64,000 nucleotides of DNA from Aristolochia californica (GCA_029961685.1 JARWKL010000010.1:18745931-18809930); one strand, 5' to 3'; positions 48,956-63,685 are shown, numbered from the stretch's first letter. The notes: generated from the letters alone by a model not told the origin. Program-made: numbers and translations.

Positions 48956-49231
48956 CGTGAAATAATTTTCTTCACTTACATTTATTACAGTTTTCAATAT
49001 TTTGCATACATAAACTCTTAAATTTTCATATTGTTGTGATCTATTTGCCTTATCTTTTTGTTTACGAGAAAAATAGGAGAGTGAAAACTGAAGTTTGGAT
49101 TTGAAAAAAAATTGAACATCCAAAAAGGAAATGCACAAATGATGAGAGAGATAATTCCAAAAAGTATCTGTGATTTTTAAGGAAAGTAAACTCTTTTAGT
49201 TTTTATATATTTTGTTTTGCAATCATTGGTA

Positions 49232-49233
<2 letters not shown>

Positions 49234-49270
<37 letters not shown>
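49234..49270 (+). repeat. G37 tract, longest homopolymer in the window
   Basis: Thirty-seven uninterrupted G at the B G-slot, between ttggtaga and aggcattttt. A tract of this length can form G-quadruplexes by itself. It is also a place where read length and base calling commonly fail, so the exact count is uncertain. Confidence 0.9.
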
Positions 49271-49271
<1 letters not shown>

Positions 49272-49499
49272 GGCATTTTTGACTGAGTGTTGACTCCCAA
49301 ACCATAGGTCATTGTTAACAAAAATTATTGCCATTACAAATCATTAATCTGTAAAAACATTTACGATGATCTATGATTGTTTGGTCCATTTTTTGTAAGA
49401 TAGGCAAAAAGTGGGTTGTTTGGCTATGGTAAATTTCCCACCGCACGTCAACTTGAGAATTTAATTTTTTATTCTCCTTGAAATTTTTGGATCATTAGG

Positions 49500-51400
49500 T
49501 CATTTTCATCTTCAACATGTTTCAGGTAAGCTTATCCACCACATTTAAAACATGTTAGGATCAATTATAAATCTCTTTCTTGTAAAATTCCACGAAGCTA
49601 TTAGTGGTTGTACTAGTGGAATTTCCCAAACAAGGATAACAAAACTTTGGTGTTCATTCTTAGTGCATGAAATAATTTTCTTCACTTAAATTTTTGGTAG
49701 TTTTCAATTTTTCCCATACATAAACTCTAATATTTTCATTTTGTTGTGATCTATTTGCCTTATCTTTTTGTTTCGAGAAAAATGGGAGAGTGAAAACTCA
49801 AGTTTGGATATGAAAAGAAATTGAACATCCAAAATGGAAATGCACAAATTCTACGAGAGATAATTCTAAAAAGTATTTGAGATTTTTAAGGAAAGTAAAC
49901 TCTTTTAGTTTTTTATATTATAGGTTTTGCAATCATCGGAAGAAGAGGGGGGGGGGGGGGGGGGGGAGGCATTTTGAACTGAGAGTTGACTCTCAAACCA
50001 TAAGTCATTTCTAACAAAAATTATAGCCATTACACATCATTAATCGATCAAAATATTTACGAAGATCTATGATTGTTAGGTCTGCTTTTTTAAAAAATAG
50101 GCTAAAAGTGGGTTGTTTGGCTTTGGTAAATATCCCACCGCACGTTAACTTGCGAATTTAATTTTTTCTACTCAATGAAAATTTTGGACTATTAGGTCAT
50201 TTGAATCTTCTACATGTTTCAGGCATGCATATCCACCATATTTAAAACATGTTAGGATCAATTAGAAATATCATTGTTACAAAATTCCACCAACTATTAG
50301 GGGTTGTTCTAGTGGAATTACCCAAACATGGATACCAAAACTTTGGTGTTCATTTTTAGTGCGTGAAATAATTTTCTTCATTTACATTTATTATAGTTTT
50401 CAATTTTTTGCATACATAAAATCTAAAATTTTCTTTTTTTTGTGATAAATTTGCCTTATCTTTTTGTTTACGAGAAAAATTGTAGAGTGAAACTCAAGTT
50501 TGGATTTGAAAAAAAATTGAACATCGAAAATAGAAATGGACAAATGCTGAGAGAGATAATTCAAAAAATTATCTATGATTCTTAAGGATTGTAAACTCTT
50601 TTAGTTTTTGATATATAAGGTTTTTCTATCATCAGAGGAGGGGGACGAGCCATTTTTAGCTAAGTGTTGACTCCCAAACCATAAGTCATTTCTAACAAAA
50701 ATTCTAGCCGTTGCACATCATTAATTGATAAAAATATTTATGATGATCTATGATTGTTAGCTCCATTTTTTGTAAAATAGGCAAAAAGTGGATTGTTTGG
50801 CTGTAGTAAATATCCCTCGGCCCGTCAACTTGGTAATTTAATTTTTTATTCTCCTTGAAATTTTTGGATCATTTGGTCATTTGCATCTTCAATATGTTAC
50901 AGGCATGCATATCCACCACATTTAAAACATGTTAGGATAAATTAGAAATCTCTTTCTTATAAAATTCCACCAAGCTATTTGGGGGTTGTACTAGTGGAAT
51001 TTCCCAAACATGGACAACAAAACTTTGGTGTTCATTTGTAGTGCGTGAAATTATTTTCTTCTACTACATTTATTTTAGCTTTCAATTTTTTGCATATATA
51101 ATCTCTAAAATTTTCATTTTGTTGTGATCTATTTGCCTTAGCTTTTTGTTTATGAGAAAAATGAGAGAGCGAAAACTCATGTTTGGATTGAAAAAAAAAA
51201 TTAACATCCAAAATGGAAATGCACAAATGATGAGAGAGATAATTCCAAAAAGTATCTGTGATTTTTAAAGATTGTAAACTCCTTTAGTTTTTATAAGAAA
51301 GGTTTTGCAATCAATGGAAGTGGGGGGTGGGGGCGTGGCATTTTTAACTGAGTGTTCACTCCCACACCATAATTCATTTATAAAAAAATTATAGCCGTTA
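49500..51400 (+). repeat. Higher-order repeat block H5, copy 1 (B)
   Basis: About three units whose private variants recur about 4,095-4,110 bp (six units) downstream: cacgaagctattagtgg, ctaatattttcattttg, ttgtttc-agaaaaatgg; then ggttgttctagtggaatta, tggataccaaaac, gaaaaattgtagagtgaaa; then ggatcatttggtcatttgc, gctatttggg and actcccacaccataa. Confidence 0.75.
49947..49966 (+). repeat. G20 tract in a B unit
   Basis: Expansion at the B G-slot, between ggaagaaga and aggcatttt, one unit after the G37 tract. Confidence 0.9.
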
Positions 51401-52640
51401 CATAGCATTAATCGATCAAAATATTTACGATGTTCTATGATTGTTAGGTCCGCTTTTTGTAAAATAGGCAAAAAGTAGGTTGTTTGGCTCTGGTAAATAT
51501 CCCACCGCACGTTAACTTGAGATTTTAATTTTTTCTGCTCCTTGAAATTTTTTGGACCATTAGGTCATTTGCATCTTCAACATGTTTCTGGCATGCATAT
51601 CCACCACATTAAAAACATTTTAGGATATATGAGAAATATCTTTCTTATAAAATCCCTCCAGCTATTAGGGATTGTACTACAGGAATTTTCCAAACATGGA
51701 TACCAAAACTTTGGTGTTCATTTTTTGTGCGTGAAATAATTTTTTTCACTTAAATTTAATATAGTTTTCAATTTTTTTACATACATAAACTCTAAAATTT
51801 TCATTTTTTTGTGATCTATTTGCCTTATCTTTTTGTTTACAAGAAAAATGGGAGAGTGAAAACTCTAGTTTGGATTTGAAAAAAAATTGAACATCCAAAA
51901 TGGAAATGTACAAATGCTGAGAGAGATAATTCCAAAAAGTAATTATGATTTTAAAGGATTGTAAACTCCTTTAGTTTTTTATTAATTAGGTTTTGTAATG
52001 ATCGGAAGAGGGCGGACGAGGCATTTTTAACTGAGTGTTGACTCCCAAACCATAAGTCATTTCTAACCAAAATTAGACATCATTAATCGATTACAAAATT
52101 TACGATGATCTATGATAGTTAGGTTCGGTTTTTGTAAAATAAGCAAAAAGTGAGTTGTTTGGATCTGGTAAATATCTCACCGCACGTTAACTTGGGAAAT
52201 TAAGTTTTTTCTTCACCTTGAAATTTTTATATCATTGGGTCATTTTCATCTTCAACATGTTTTAGGCATGGCTATCCACCACATTTAAAACATGTTAAGA
52301 ACAATTAGAAATCTCTTTCTTATAAAATTCCACCAAAATATTACGCATTCTAGTAGTGGAATTTCCCAAACATGGATAACGAAACTTTGTGTTCATTTTT
52401 AGTGCGTGAAATAATTTTCTTCACTTATATTTGTTATAGTTTTCAATTTTTTACATTCATAAACTCTAAAATTTTCACATTCTTGTGATCTATTTGCCTT
52501 ATCTTTTTTATTACGAGAAAAATGGGAGAGTGAAAACTCAAGTTTGGATTTGAAAAAAAAATTGAACATCCAAAATGGAAATGCACAAATGCTGAAAGAG
52601 ATATTTCCCAAAAGTATCTGTGATTTTTTAAGTATTGTAA
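51290..52640 (+). repeat. Higher-order repeat block H4, copy 2 (B)
   Basis: Partner of 46,150-47,480 with the same ordered variants (ttgagattttaat near 51,518, catggataccaaaac near 51,695, ggcatggctatccacc near 52,264). It lacks the G27 tract, so that expansion came after the duplication. Confidence 0.75.
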
Positions 52641-53599
52641 ACTCTTTTAGTTTTTGGTATATTAGGTTTTGCAATTAACGGAAAAAGGGGGGCGAGGCAT
52701 TTTTACCTGAGTGTTGACTCCCAAACCATAAGTCATTTCTAACAAAAATTATAGCCGTTACACATCATTAATCGATCAAAACATTTACGATAATCTATGA
52801 TTGTTAGGACCGCTTTTTTTAAAATATGCAAAAAGTGGTTTGATTGGCATAGGTAAATATCCCACTGCACGTCAACTTGACAATTTAATTTTTTATCCTT
52901 CTTGAAACTTTTGTGATCATTAGGTCATTTGCATCTTCAACATGTTTTGGGCATGCATATCCACCACATTTAAAACATGTGAAGATCAATTAGAAATCTT
53001 TCTTATAAAATTCCACCAAGCTATTAATTGTTGTACTAGTGGAATTGTCCAAACATGGATAACAAAACTTTGGTGTTCATTTTTAGTGCGTGAAATAATT
53101 TTTTTCTCCTCCATTTATTATATTTTTAAAAGTTTTGCATTCATAAACTCTAAAATTTTCCTTTTGTTGTGATCTATTTGCCTTATCTTTTTGTTTACGA
53201 GAAAAATGGGAGAGTGAATACTCAAGTTTGGATTTGAAAAAAAATTGAACATCCAAAATGGAAATGCACAAATGCTGAGAGTGATAATACCAAAAATTTT
53301 CTATGATTTTTAAGGATTTTAAAATCCTTTAGTTTTTTATATACAGGGTTTTGCAATCATCGGAAGAGGGGGCGAGGCATTTCTAACTGAGTGTTTATTC
53401 CCACACGATAAGTCTTTTCATACAAAAATTATAGCTATTACACATCATCAATCGTTCAAAACATTTACGAGGATCAATGATTGTTAGGTCCTCTTTTTTA
53501 AAATAGGCAAAAAGTGGGTTGTTTGGCTCCGGTAAATATCCCACTGCACTTCAACTTGAGAATATAATTTTTTATTCTCCATGAAATTTTTGGATCATT

Positions 53600-55417
53600 C
53601 GGTCATTTGCATCTTCAACATGTTTCAGGCATGCTTATCCACCACATTTAAAACAAGTTAGGATCAATTAGAAATCTATTTCTTGTAAAACTCCACGAAG
53701 CTATTAGTGGTTGAACTAGTGGAATTTCCCAAACATGGATAACAAAACTTTTGTGTTCATTTTAAGTGCGTGAAAAATTTTCTTCTCTTACATTTATTAT
53801 AGTTTTCAATTTTTTCCGTACATAAACACTAATATTTTCATTTTGTTGTGATCTATTTGCCTTATCTTCTTGTTTCAAGAAAAATGGGAGAGTGAGAACT
53901 CAAGTTTGGATTTGAAAAAAAGTTGAACATCCAAAATGGAAATGCACAAATGCTGAGAGAAATAATTCCAAAAAGTATCTGTCATTTTTAAGGATTTTAA
54001 ACTCCTTTAGTTTTATATATATATTTTTTTTTGCAATCATTAGAAGAAGGAGGGAGGGGGGAGGCGTTTTTAACAGAGAGTTGACTCCCAAACCATGTGT
54101 CATTTCTAACAAAAATTATAGCCATTTCACATCATTAATTGATCAAACATTGACGATGATCTATGATTGTTTGGTCCGCTTTTTGTAAAAAAGGCAAAAA
54201 GTGGGTTGTTTGGCTCTAGTAAATATCCCACCACACGTTAACTTGAGAATTTATATTTTTCTTCTCCATGAAATTTTTGGACCATTAGGTTATTTGCATC
54301 TTCAACATGTTTCAGGCATGCATATCCACCACATATAAAACATGTTAGGATCAATTAGAAATCTCTTTCTTATAAAATTTCACCAGCTATTAGGGGTTGT
54401 TCTAGTGGAATTAACCAAATATGGATACCAAAACTTTGGTGTTCATTTTTAGTGCGTGAAATAATTTTCTTCACTTACATTTATTATAGTTTTCTATTTT
54501 TTTCATACATAAAATCTAAATTTTTCATTTTGTTGTGATCTATTTGCCTTTTTGTTTTGTTTACGAGAAAAATTGTAGAGTGAAAACTAAAGTTTGGATT
54601 TGAAAAAAAATTGAACATCCAAAATGGAAATATACCAATATTGAGAGAAATAATTCCAAAAATTATCTGTGATTTTTAAGGAATGTAAACTCTTTTTGTT
54701 TTTTATATATTAGGCTTTGCAATCGTCGGAAGATGGGGGGCAAGGCATTTTTAACTGAGCGTTGACTCCCAAACCATTAGTCATTTCTAAGAAAAATTAT
54801 AGTCGTTACACATCATTAATCGATCAAAACATTTACAATGATCTATGATTGTTAGGTCCATTTTTTCTAAATTAGACCAAAAGTGGTTTGTTTGGTTCAG
54901 GTAAATATCCCACAACACGTCAACTTGAGAAATTAATTTTTTATTGTCCTTGAAATTTTTGGATCATTTGGTCATTTGCATCTTCAACATTTTAGGCATG
55001 CATACCCACCACATTTAAAACATGTTAGGATCAATAAGAAATCTCTTTCTTATAAAATTCCACGAAGCTATTTGGGTGTTGTACTATTGGAATTTCCAAA
55101 ACATGGATAACAAAACTTTGGTGTACATTTTTTTTGCGTGAAATAATTTTCTTCTCCTACATTTATTATAGTTTTCAATTTTTTGCATACATGAACTCTA
55201 AAATTTTCATTTTGTTGTGATCTATTTGCCATATCTTTTTGTTTACGAGAAAAATGGGAGAGTGAAAACTCAAGTTTGGATTTGAAAAAAAATTGAACAT
55301 CCAAAATGGAAATGCACAAATGCTGAGAGAAATAATTCCAAAAAATATCTATGATTTTTAAGGATTTTAAAGTCCTTTAGTTTTTTATATATAAGGTTTT
55401 GCAATCATCGGAAGAGG

Positions 55418-55455
<38 letters not shown>

Positions 55456-55500
55456 GGTGGGGGATGCTATTTTAACTGAGTGTTGACTCCCACACCATAA
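53600..55500 (+). repeat. Higher-order repeat block H5, copy 2 (B)
   Basis: Partner of 49,500-51,400. The G20 tract of copy 1 corresponds to a short interrupted G stretch near 54,045-54,062 here. The G33 tract at 55,421 corresponds to a short interrupted stretch near 51,320 in copy 1. The G tracts therefore change length faster than the surrounding text. Confidence 0.75.
55421..55453 (+). repeat. G33 tract in a B unit
   Basis: Second-longest homopolymer, at the B G-slot, followed by ttggtgggggatgctat instead of the usual cgaggcattttt. Confidence 0.9.
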
Positions 55501-57099
55501 GTCATTTCCAATAAAAATTATAGCTGTTACACATCATTAATCGATCAAAACATGTACGATGATCTATGATTGTTAGGTTCACTTTTTTAAAAATAGCCAA
55601 AAAGTGGGTTGTTTGGCTTTGGTATATATCCCACTACATGTTTACTTGAGAATTTAATTTTTTTTACTCCATGAAAATTTTGGACCATTAGCTCATTTGC
55701 ATCTGCAACATGTTTCAGGCATGCAAATCCACCAGATTTAAAACATGTTAGGATCAATTAGAAATCTCTTTCTTATAAAATTCCACCAATCTATATGGGG
55801 GGTGTACTAGTGGAATTTCCCAAACATGGACAACAAAATAATTTTCTTCACTTAAATTTATTATAGTTTCCAATTTTTTTCATACGTAAACTCTTAAATT
55901 TTCATTTTTGTGTGATCTATTTGCCTTTTGTTTTTGTTTACAAGAAAAATAGGAGAGTGAAAATAGAAGTTTGAATTTGAAAAAAAATTGCACATCCAAA
56001 ATGGAAATGCACAAATGCTGAGAAACGTAATTCATAAGAGTATATGTGATTCTTAAGGATTGTAAACTCTTTTAGCTTTTTATATATTAGATTTTGCAAT
56101 CATCGGAAGAGCGAGGCATTTTTAACTGCGTGTTGACTGCCAAGCCATAGGTCATTTCTAACAAAAATTATAACCGTTACACATCATTAATTGATCAAAA
56201 AATTTACGATGATCTATGATTGTTAGGTCATCTTTTTGTAAAATAGGCAAAATGTGGGTCGTTTGGGTCTGGTAAATATCCCACCGCACGTTAACTTGAG
56301 AATTTAATTTTTTCTACTCCTAAAAATCTATGGATCATTTGGTCATTTCCATCTTCAATATGTTTAAGGCATGCATATCCACCACATTTAAAAAATGTTA
56401 GGATCAATTAGAAATCTCTTTCATATAAAATTCCACCAAGCTATTAGGGGTTGTACTTGTGGAATTCCCAAACATGGATAACAAAACTTTGGTGCTCATT
56501 TTTAGTGTGTGAAATAATTTTCATCACTTACATTTATGATATTTTTCAATTTTTTCCATACATAAACTCTAAAATTTTCATTTTGTTGTGATCTATTTGC
56601 ATTATCTTTTTGTTTACGAGAAAATTGGGAGAGTGAAAACTCAAGTTTGAATATAAAAAAAAATTGAACATCCAGAATGGAAATGCACAAATGCCGAGAG
56701 AGATATTTTCAAAATGTATCAGTGATTATTAAGGATTGTAAACTCTTTTAGTTTTTTATATATTAGGTTCGGAAAAAGGGGGTCGAGGCATTTTTATCTG
56801 AATGTTGACACCCCTACCATAACTCATTTCTAACCAAAATTATAGCCATTACACATCATTAATCGATCAAAACTTTTACGATGATCTATGATAGTTAGGT
56901 CCATTTTTGTGAATAGGCAAAAAGTGGGTTGTTGGGCTCTGGTAATTATTCCACTACACGTTAACTTGAGAATTTAATGTTTCCTAGTCCTTGAAATTTT
57001 TGGAATTTAGATCATTTACTTCTTCAACATGTTTCAGGCATGCATATCCACCACATTTAAAAAATGTTAGGATCCAATTAGAAATCTCTTTTTTATAAA

Positions 57100-57155
57100 A
57101 TTCCACCAAACATGGATGACAAAACTTTGGTGTTCATTTTTAGTGCATTATCTTT
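57100..57155 (+). other. B unit with two nearby deletions that remove the marker
   Basis: ccacca joins aacatggatgac (about 35 bp lost). Then tttttagtgca joins ttatctttttgtttacgag, with more than 100 bp lost including the gtgatctatttgcc marker. Confidence 0.75.
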
Positions 57156-60100
57156 TTGTTTACGAGAAAAATGGGAGAGTGAAAACTCAAGTTTGGATTT
57201 GAAAAAAAATTGAACATCCAAAATGGAAATGCACAAATGCTGTGAGAGATATTTCCAAAAAGTATCAGTGATTTTTAAGGATTGTAAACTCTTTAAGTTT
57301 TTTATATCTTAGGTTTTGCAATTATCGGAAAAAGGGGGGCGACGCATTTTTAATTGAGTGTTGACTCCCTCACCATAAGTCATTTCTAACAAAAATTATA
57401 GCCGTTACACATCATTAATTAATCAAAATATTTACGATGATCTATGATTGTTAGGTCCACTTTTTTTAAATAGGCAAAAAGTGGGTTGTTGGGCTCTGGT
57501 AAATATTCCACTGCACGTTAACTTGAGAATTTATTTTTTCATACTCCTTGAAATTTTTGGATCATTAGGTCATTTGCTTCTTCAACATGTTTCAGGCATG
57601 CATATCCACCACATTTAAAACATGTTAAGATCACTTAGAAATCTCTTTCTTATAAAATTCCACCAAGCTAATAGGTAGTACTGGTGGAATTTGCTAAACG
57701 TGGATGACAAAACTTTAGTGTTCATTTTTTGTGTGTGAAATAATTTTCTTCACTTACATTTATTAGAGTTTTTTTTCCTACATAAACTCTTAAATTTTTA
57801 TTTTGTTGTGATATATTTGCCCTATCTTTTTGTTTATGAGAAAAATGGGAGAGTGAAAACTCAAGTTTGGATTTGAAAAAAAATTGAACGTCCAAAATGG
57901 AAAAGCACAAATGCTGAGAGGGATAATTCCAAAATGTATATGTGATTTTTAAGGATTTTGAACTCTTTTAGTTTTTTATATATTTGGTTTTGCAATCAAT
58001 GGAAGAGGGGGGCGAGGCACTTTTAACTGAGTGTTGACTCCCAAAACTTAAGTCATTTCTAAAAGATAATTATAGCCGTTACACATCATTAATTGATCAA
58101 AACATTTATGATGATCTATGTTTGTTAGGTTCGCTTTACGTAAAATCGGCAAAAGGTGGGTAGTTTGGCTCTGTTAAATATCCCACCGCAAGTTAACTTG
58201 AGAATATAATTTTTTCTAGTCAAATTTTTGGGATCATTAGGTCATTTGCATCTTCAACATGTTTCAAGCATGCATATCCACAAATTTTAAAACATGTTAG
58301 GTTCAATTAGAAATCTCTTTCTAATAAAATTCCACGAAGCTATTATGGGTTGTACTAGTGAAATTTCCCAAACAGGGATAACAAAACTTTGGTGTCCATT
58401 TGCAGTACGTGAAATAATTTTATTCACTTACATTTGTTATAGTTTTCAATTTTTTTCATACATAAACACTAAAATTTTCATTTTTTTGTGATCTATTTGC
58501 CTTATCTTTTTGTTTACTAGATAAATGGGAGACTGAAAACTCAAGTTTGGATTTGAAAAAAACTTTGAACATCCAAAATGGAAATGCACAAATGCAGAGA
58601 GAGATATTTCCAAAAAGTATCTGCGATTTTTAAAGATTGTAAACTCTTTTAGTTTTTTATATATTAAGTTTTCCAATCATCGAAAAAAGGGGGGCGAGGC
58701 ATTTTTAACTGAGTGTTGACACCCAAACCATAAGTCATTTCAAACAAAAATTATAGCCGTTACACATCATTAATTGATCAAAACATTTACGGAGATCTAT
58801 GATTGTGAGGTCCGCTTTTTGTAAATAGACAAAAACTGGGTTGTTGGGCTCTGGTAAATATTCCACTGCACGTTAACTTGAGATTTTAATTTTTCGTACT
58901 CCTAGAAATTTTTTGATCATAAGATGATTTGCATCTTCAACATGTTTCAGGCATCCATATCCATGATATTTAAAACATGTGAGGATCAATTAGAAATATC
59001 TTTCTTATAAAATTCGACCAAGCTATTAGGGGTTGTACTAGTGGAATTTCCCAAACATGGATAATAAAACATTGGTGTTCAATTTTACTGAGTGAAATAA
59101 TTTTCTTCACTTACATTTATTATAGTTTTCAAATTTTTGTAAACATAAACTCTGAAATTTTCATTTTTTTTGTTATCTATCTACCTTTTCTTTTTGTTTA
59201 CGAGAAAAATGGGAGAGTGAAAACTCAAGTTTGGATTTGAAAAAAAATTGAACATCCAAAATGGAAATGCACAAATACTGAGAGAGATAATTCCAAAAAG
59301 TATCAGTCATTTTTAAGGTTTGTAAACTCTTTTAGTTTTTTACATATAAGGTTTTGCAATAATCGGAAGAGGGGGGCGAGCCATTTTTAATTATGTGTTG
59401 ATTCCCAAACCATAAGTCATTTCTAACAAAAATTATAGTCGTTACACATCATTAATCGATCAAACATTTATGATAATGTCTGATTGTTAGGTCCGCTTTT
59501 GGTGAAATAGGAAAAAAGTGGGTTGTTTGGCTCTGGTAAATATCCCAACGCACGTTAACTTGAGAATTTAATTTTTTTTACTCCTTGAATTTTTTGGATC
59601 ATTAGGTCATTTGCATCTTCAACATGTTTCAGGCATGCATATCCACCACATTTAAAACAGGTTAGCACCAATTAGAAATATCTTTCATATAAAATTCCAC
59701 TAAGCTATTAAGGGTTGTACTAGTGGAATTTCCAAAACATGGATAACAAAACTTTGTTGTTAAATTTTAGTACGTGAAATAATTTTCTTCACTTATATTT
59801 ATTATAGTTTTCAATTTTTTGCATACATAAACTCTATTATTTTCATTTTGTTGGGATCTATTTGCCTTATCTTTTTGTTTACGAGAAAAATGGGAGAGTG
59901 ACAACTCAAGTTTGGATTTGAAAAAAAATTGAACATCCAAAATGGAAATGCATAGAAGCTGGGAGAGATAATTCCAAAAAGTATATGTGATTTTTAAGGA
60001 TTGTATACTCTTTTAGTTTTTTATATATTAGGTTTTGCATTCATCGGAAGAGGGGGACGTGGCATTTTTAACTGAGTGTCGACTCCCAAACCATAAGTCA

Positions 60101-63100
60101 TTTCTAACAAAAATTATAGTCGTTAAACATCATTAATTGATCAAAACATTTATGATATACTATGATGGTTGCTCTGCTTTCTTTAAAATAGGCAAAAAGT
60201 GGGATGTTTGACTCAGGTAAATATCCCACCGCTTGTTAACTTGAGAATTTAATTTTTTATTCTCTTTGAAATTTTGGGATCATTAGGTCATTTGCATCTT
60301 CAATATGTTTCAGACATGCATTTCCACCACATTTAAAACATGTTAGGATCAATTAGAAATCTCTTTCTTGTAAAATTTCACCAAGCTATTAGTGGTTGTA
60401 TTAGTGGAATTTCCCAAACATGGATAACAAAAGTTTGGTGTTCATTTTTAGTGCATAAAATAATTTTCGTCACTTACATTTATTATAGTTTTCAAATTTT
60501 TGCATACATGAACTCTTAAATTTTCATTTTGTTGTGATCTATTTGCCTTATCTTTTTGTTTACGAGAAAAAAGGGAGATTAAAAACTCAAGTTTGTATTT
60601 GAAAAAAAATTGAACATCCAAAATGGAAATGCACAAATGCTGAGAGACATAATTCCAAAATGTATCTGTGATTTGTAAGGATTGTAAACTGTTTTAGTTT
60701 TTTATATATAAGGTTTTGCAATCATCGGAAGAGGGGCAGTGAGGCATTTTTTATTGAGTGTTGACTCCCAAACCATAATTCATTTCTAACAAGAATTATA
60801 GCCGTAACACATTGTGAATCGATCAAAACTTTTATGATGATCTATGATTGTTAGGTCAGCTTTTTGTAAAATAGGCAAAAAGTGGGTTGTATGTCTCAGG
60901 TAAATATCCCACTACATGCTAACTTCAGAATATAATTTTTTCTAGTCAAAATTTTTTGATCATTAGGTCATTTGCATCTTCAACAAGTTTCAGGTTTGCA
61001 TATCCACCACATTTAAAATATGTTAGGATCAATTAGAAATCTCTTTCTTATAAAATTCCACCAAGCTATTATGGGTTGTACTAGTGGAATTTCCCAAACA
61101 TGGATAACAAAACTTTGTTGTTCATTTTTAGTGCATGAAATAATTTTCTTCACTTAAATTTATTTAGTTTTCTATTTTTTTTCATACATAAACTCTAAAA
61201 TTTTCATTTTGTTGTGATCTATTTGCCTTATCTTTTTGTTTACGAGAAAAATGGGAGAGTGAAAACTCAAGTTTGGATTTGAAAAAAAATTGAACATCCA
61301 AAATGAAAATGCACAAATACTATGAGAGATATTTAAAAAAAGTATCTGTGATTTTTAAGGATTGAAAACTCTTTTAGTTTTTTATAAATTAGGTTTTGCA
61401 ATCATTGAAAAAAGTGGGGCGAAACATTTTTAACTGAGTGTTGACTCCCAAACCATAAGTCATTTCTAACAAAAATTATAGCCGTTACACATCATTAATC
61501 GATCAAAAATTTTATGTTGATCTATGATTGTGATGTCCGCTTTTTTGTAAAAAGGCAAAAAGTGGGTTGTTGGGCTCTGGTAAATATTTTACCCCTTGTT
61601 AACTTGAGAATTTAACTTTTTCTACTCCTTTAAATTTTTAGATCATTAGGTCATTTTGCATCTTCAACATGTTTCAGGCATACATATCCACCACATTTAA
61701 AACATGTTAGGATCAAGTAGAAATATCTTTCTTACCAAATTCCATCAAGCTATTAGGGGTTGTACTAGTGGAATTTCCCAAACATGGATAACAAAACTTT
61801 GGTGTTCATTTTTAGTACTTGAAATAATTTTCTTCACTTACATTTGATATATTTTTCAATTTTTTCCATACAAACACTCTAAAATTTTTATTTTGTTGTG
61901 ATCTATTTGCCTTATCTTTTTGTTTACAAGGAAAATGAGAGAGTAAAAACTCAAGTTTGGATTTGAAAAAAATGGAATATCCGAAATGGAAATGCACAAA
62001 TGCTGAGAGAGATAATTCCAAATAGTTTCTATAATTTTTAAGGATTGTAAAATCTTTTGGTTTTTTATATATTAGGTTTTGCAATAAACGGAAGAGGGGT
62101 CGGCGAGGCATTTTTAACTGAGTGTTGACTCCCAAACCATAAATTATTTCTAATAAAAATTATAGTTGTTACACATCCTTAATCGATCAAAACATTTACG
62201 ATGATCTATGATTGTGAGGTCCTCTTTTTTGTAAAATAGGCAAAAAGTGGGTTGTTTGGCTCTAGTTAATATCCCATTGCACGTTAACTTGATAATTTAA
62301 TTTTTTCTACTCCTTGAAATTTTTGGATCATTAGGTCATTTGCATCTTCAACCTGTTTTAGGCATGCATATCCACCACATTTAAAACATGTTAGGATCAA
62401 TTAGAAATCTCGTTCGTATTAAATTCCTCCAAGCTATTTAGGGGTTCTACTAGTCGAATTTCCAAAATATAGATAACAAAACTTTGGTGTTCATTTTTAG
62501 TGTGAGAAAAAATTTTCTTCACTTACATTGATTATAGTTTTCAATTTTTTGCATACATAAACTCTAAAATTTTCATTTTGTTGTGATCTATTTACCTTAT
62601 CTTTTTGTTAATGAGAAATATGGGAGAGTGGAAACTCAAGTTTGGATTTGAAAAAAAAATTAACATCCAAAATGGAAATGCACAAATGCTAAAAGAGATA
62701 ATTCCAAAAAGTATTTGTCAATTTTAAGGATTGTAAACTCTTTTTATTTTTTTATATATTAGGTTTTGCATTCATCGGAAGAGAGGGCGAGGCATTTTAA
62801 ATTGAGTGTTGACACCCAAACCATAAGTCATTTCTAACAAAAATTATAGCCGTTACACATCAATAATTGATCAAAACATTTACGTTGAACTATGATTGTT
62901 AGGTCTGCTTTTTGTAAATAGCCAAAAAGTGGGTTGTTGGGCTCTAGTAAATATTCCACTGCACGTTAACTTGAGAATTTAATTTTTCCTACTGGAAAGT
63001 TTTCGATCATTAGGTCATTCGCTTCTTCAACATGTTTCAGGCTTGCAATCCACCACATTTAAAACATGCTAGGATCACTTAAAAGTCTTTCTTATAAAAT

Positions 63101-63685
63101 TGCACCAACCTATTAAATTGTACTAGTGGAATTTCCCAAATATGGCTGACAAAACTTTGTTGTTCAGTTTTTGTCAGTGAAAATTTTTTTTCACTTACAA
63201 ATATTATAGTTTTCAATTTTTTGCATACATAAACTCTAAAATTTCATTTTGTTCTGTTCTATTTGCCTTATCTATTTGCTTACGAGAAAAATGAGAGAGT
63301 AAAAACTCAATTTTGGATTTGAAAAAAAATTGTATATCCAAAATGGAACTGCACAAATGCTAAGAGAGATAATTGCAAAAAGAATCTGTCAATTTTAAAA
63401 ATTATAAACTCTTTTAGTTTTTTATATATTAGGTTTTTCAATCATCGGAAGATTGGGGGTGAGGCATTTTTAGTAGAGTGGTAACTCCCAAACAATTAGT
63501 CATTTCTAACAAATATTATAGCTGTTACACATCATTAAATATCTATGATTGTTAGCTCCAATTTTGGTAAAATTGGCAAAAACTGGGTGTTTTGGCTTTG
63601 GTAAATATCCCACCGCACATTAACTTGAGAATTTATTTTTTTGTACTCCATGAAACTTTTGGATGATTAAGTCATTTGCATCTTC

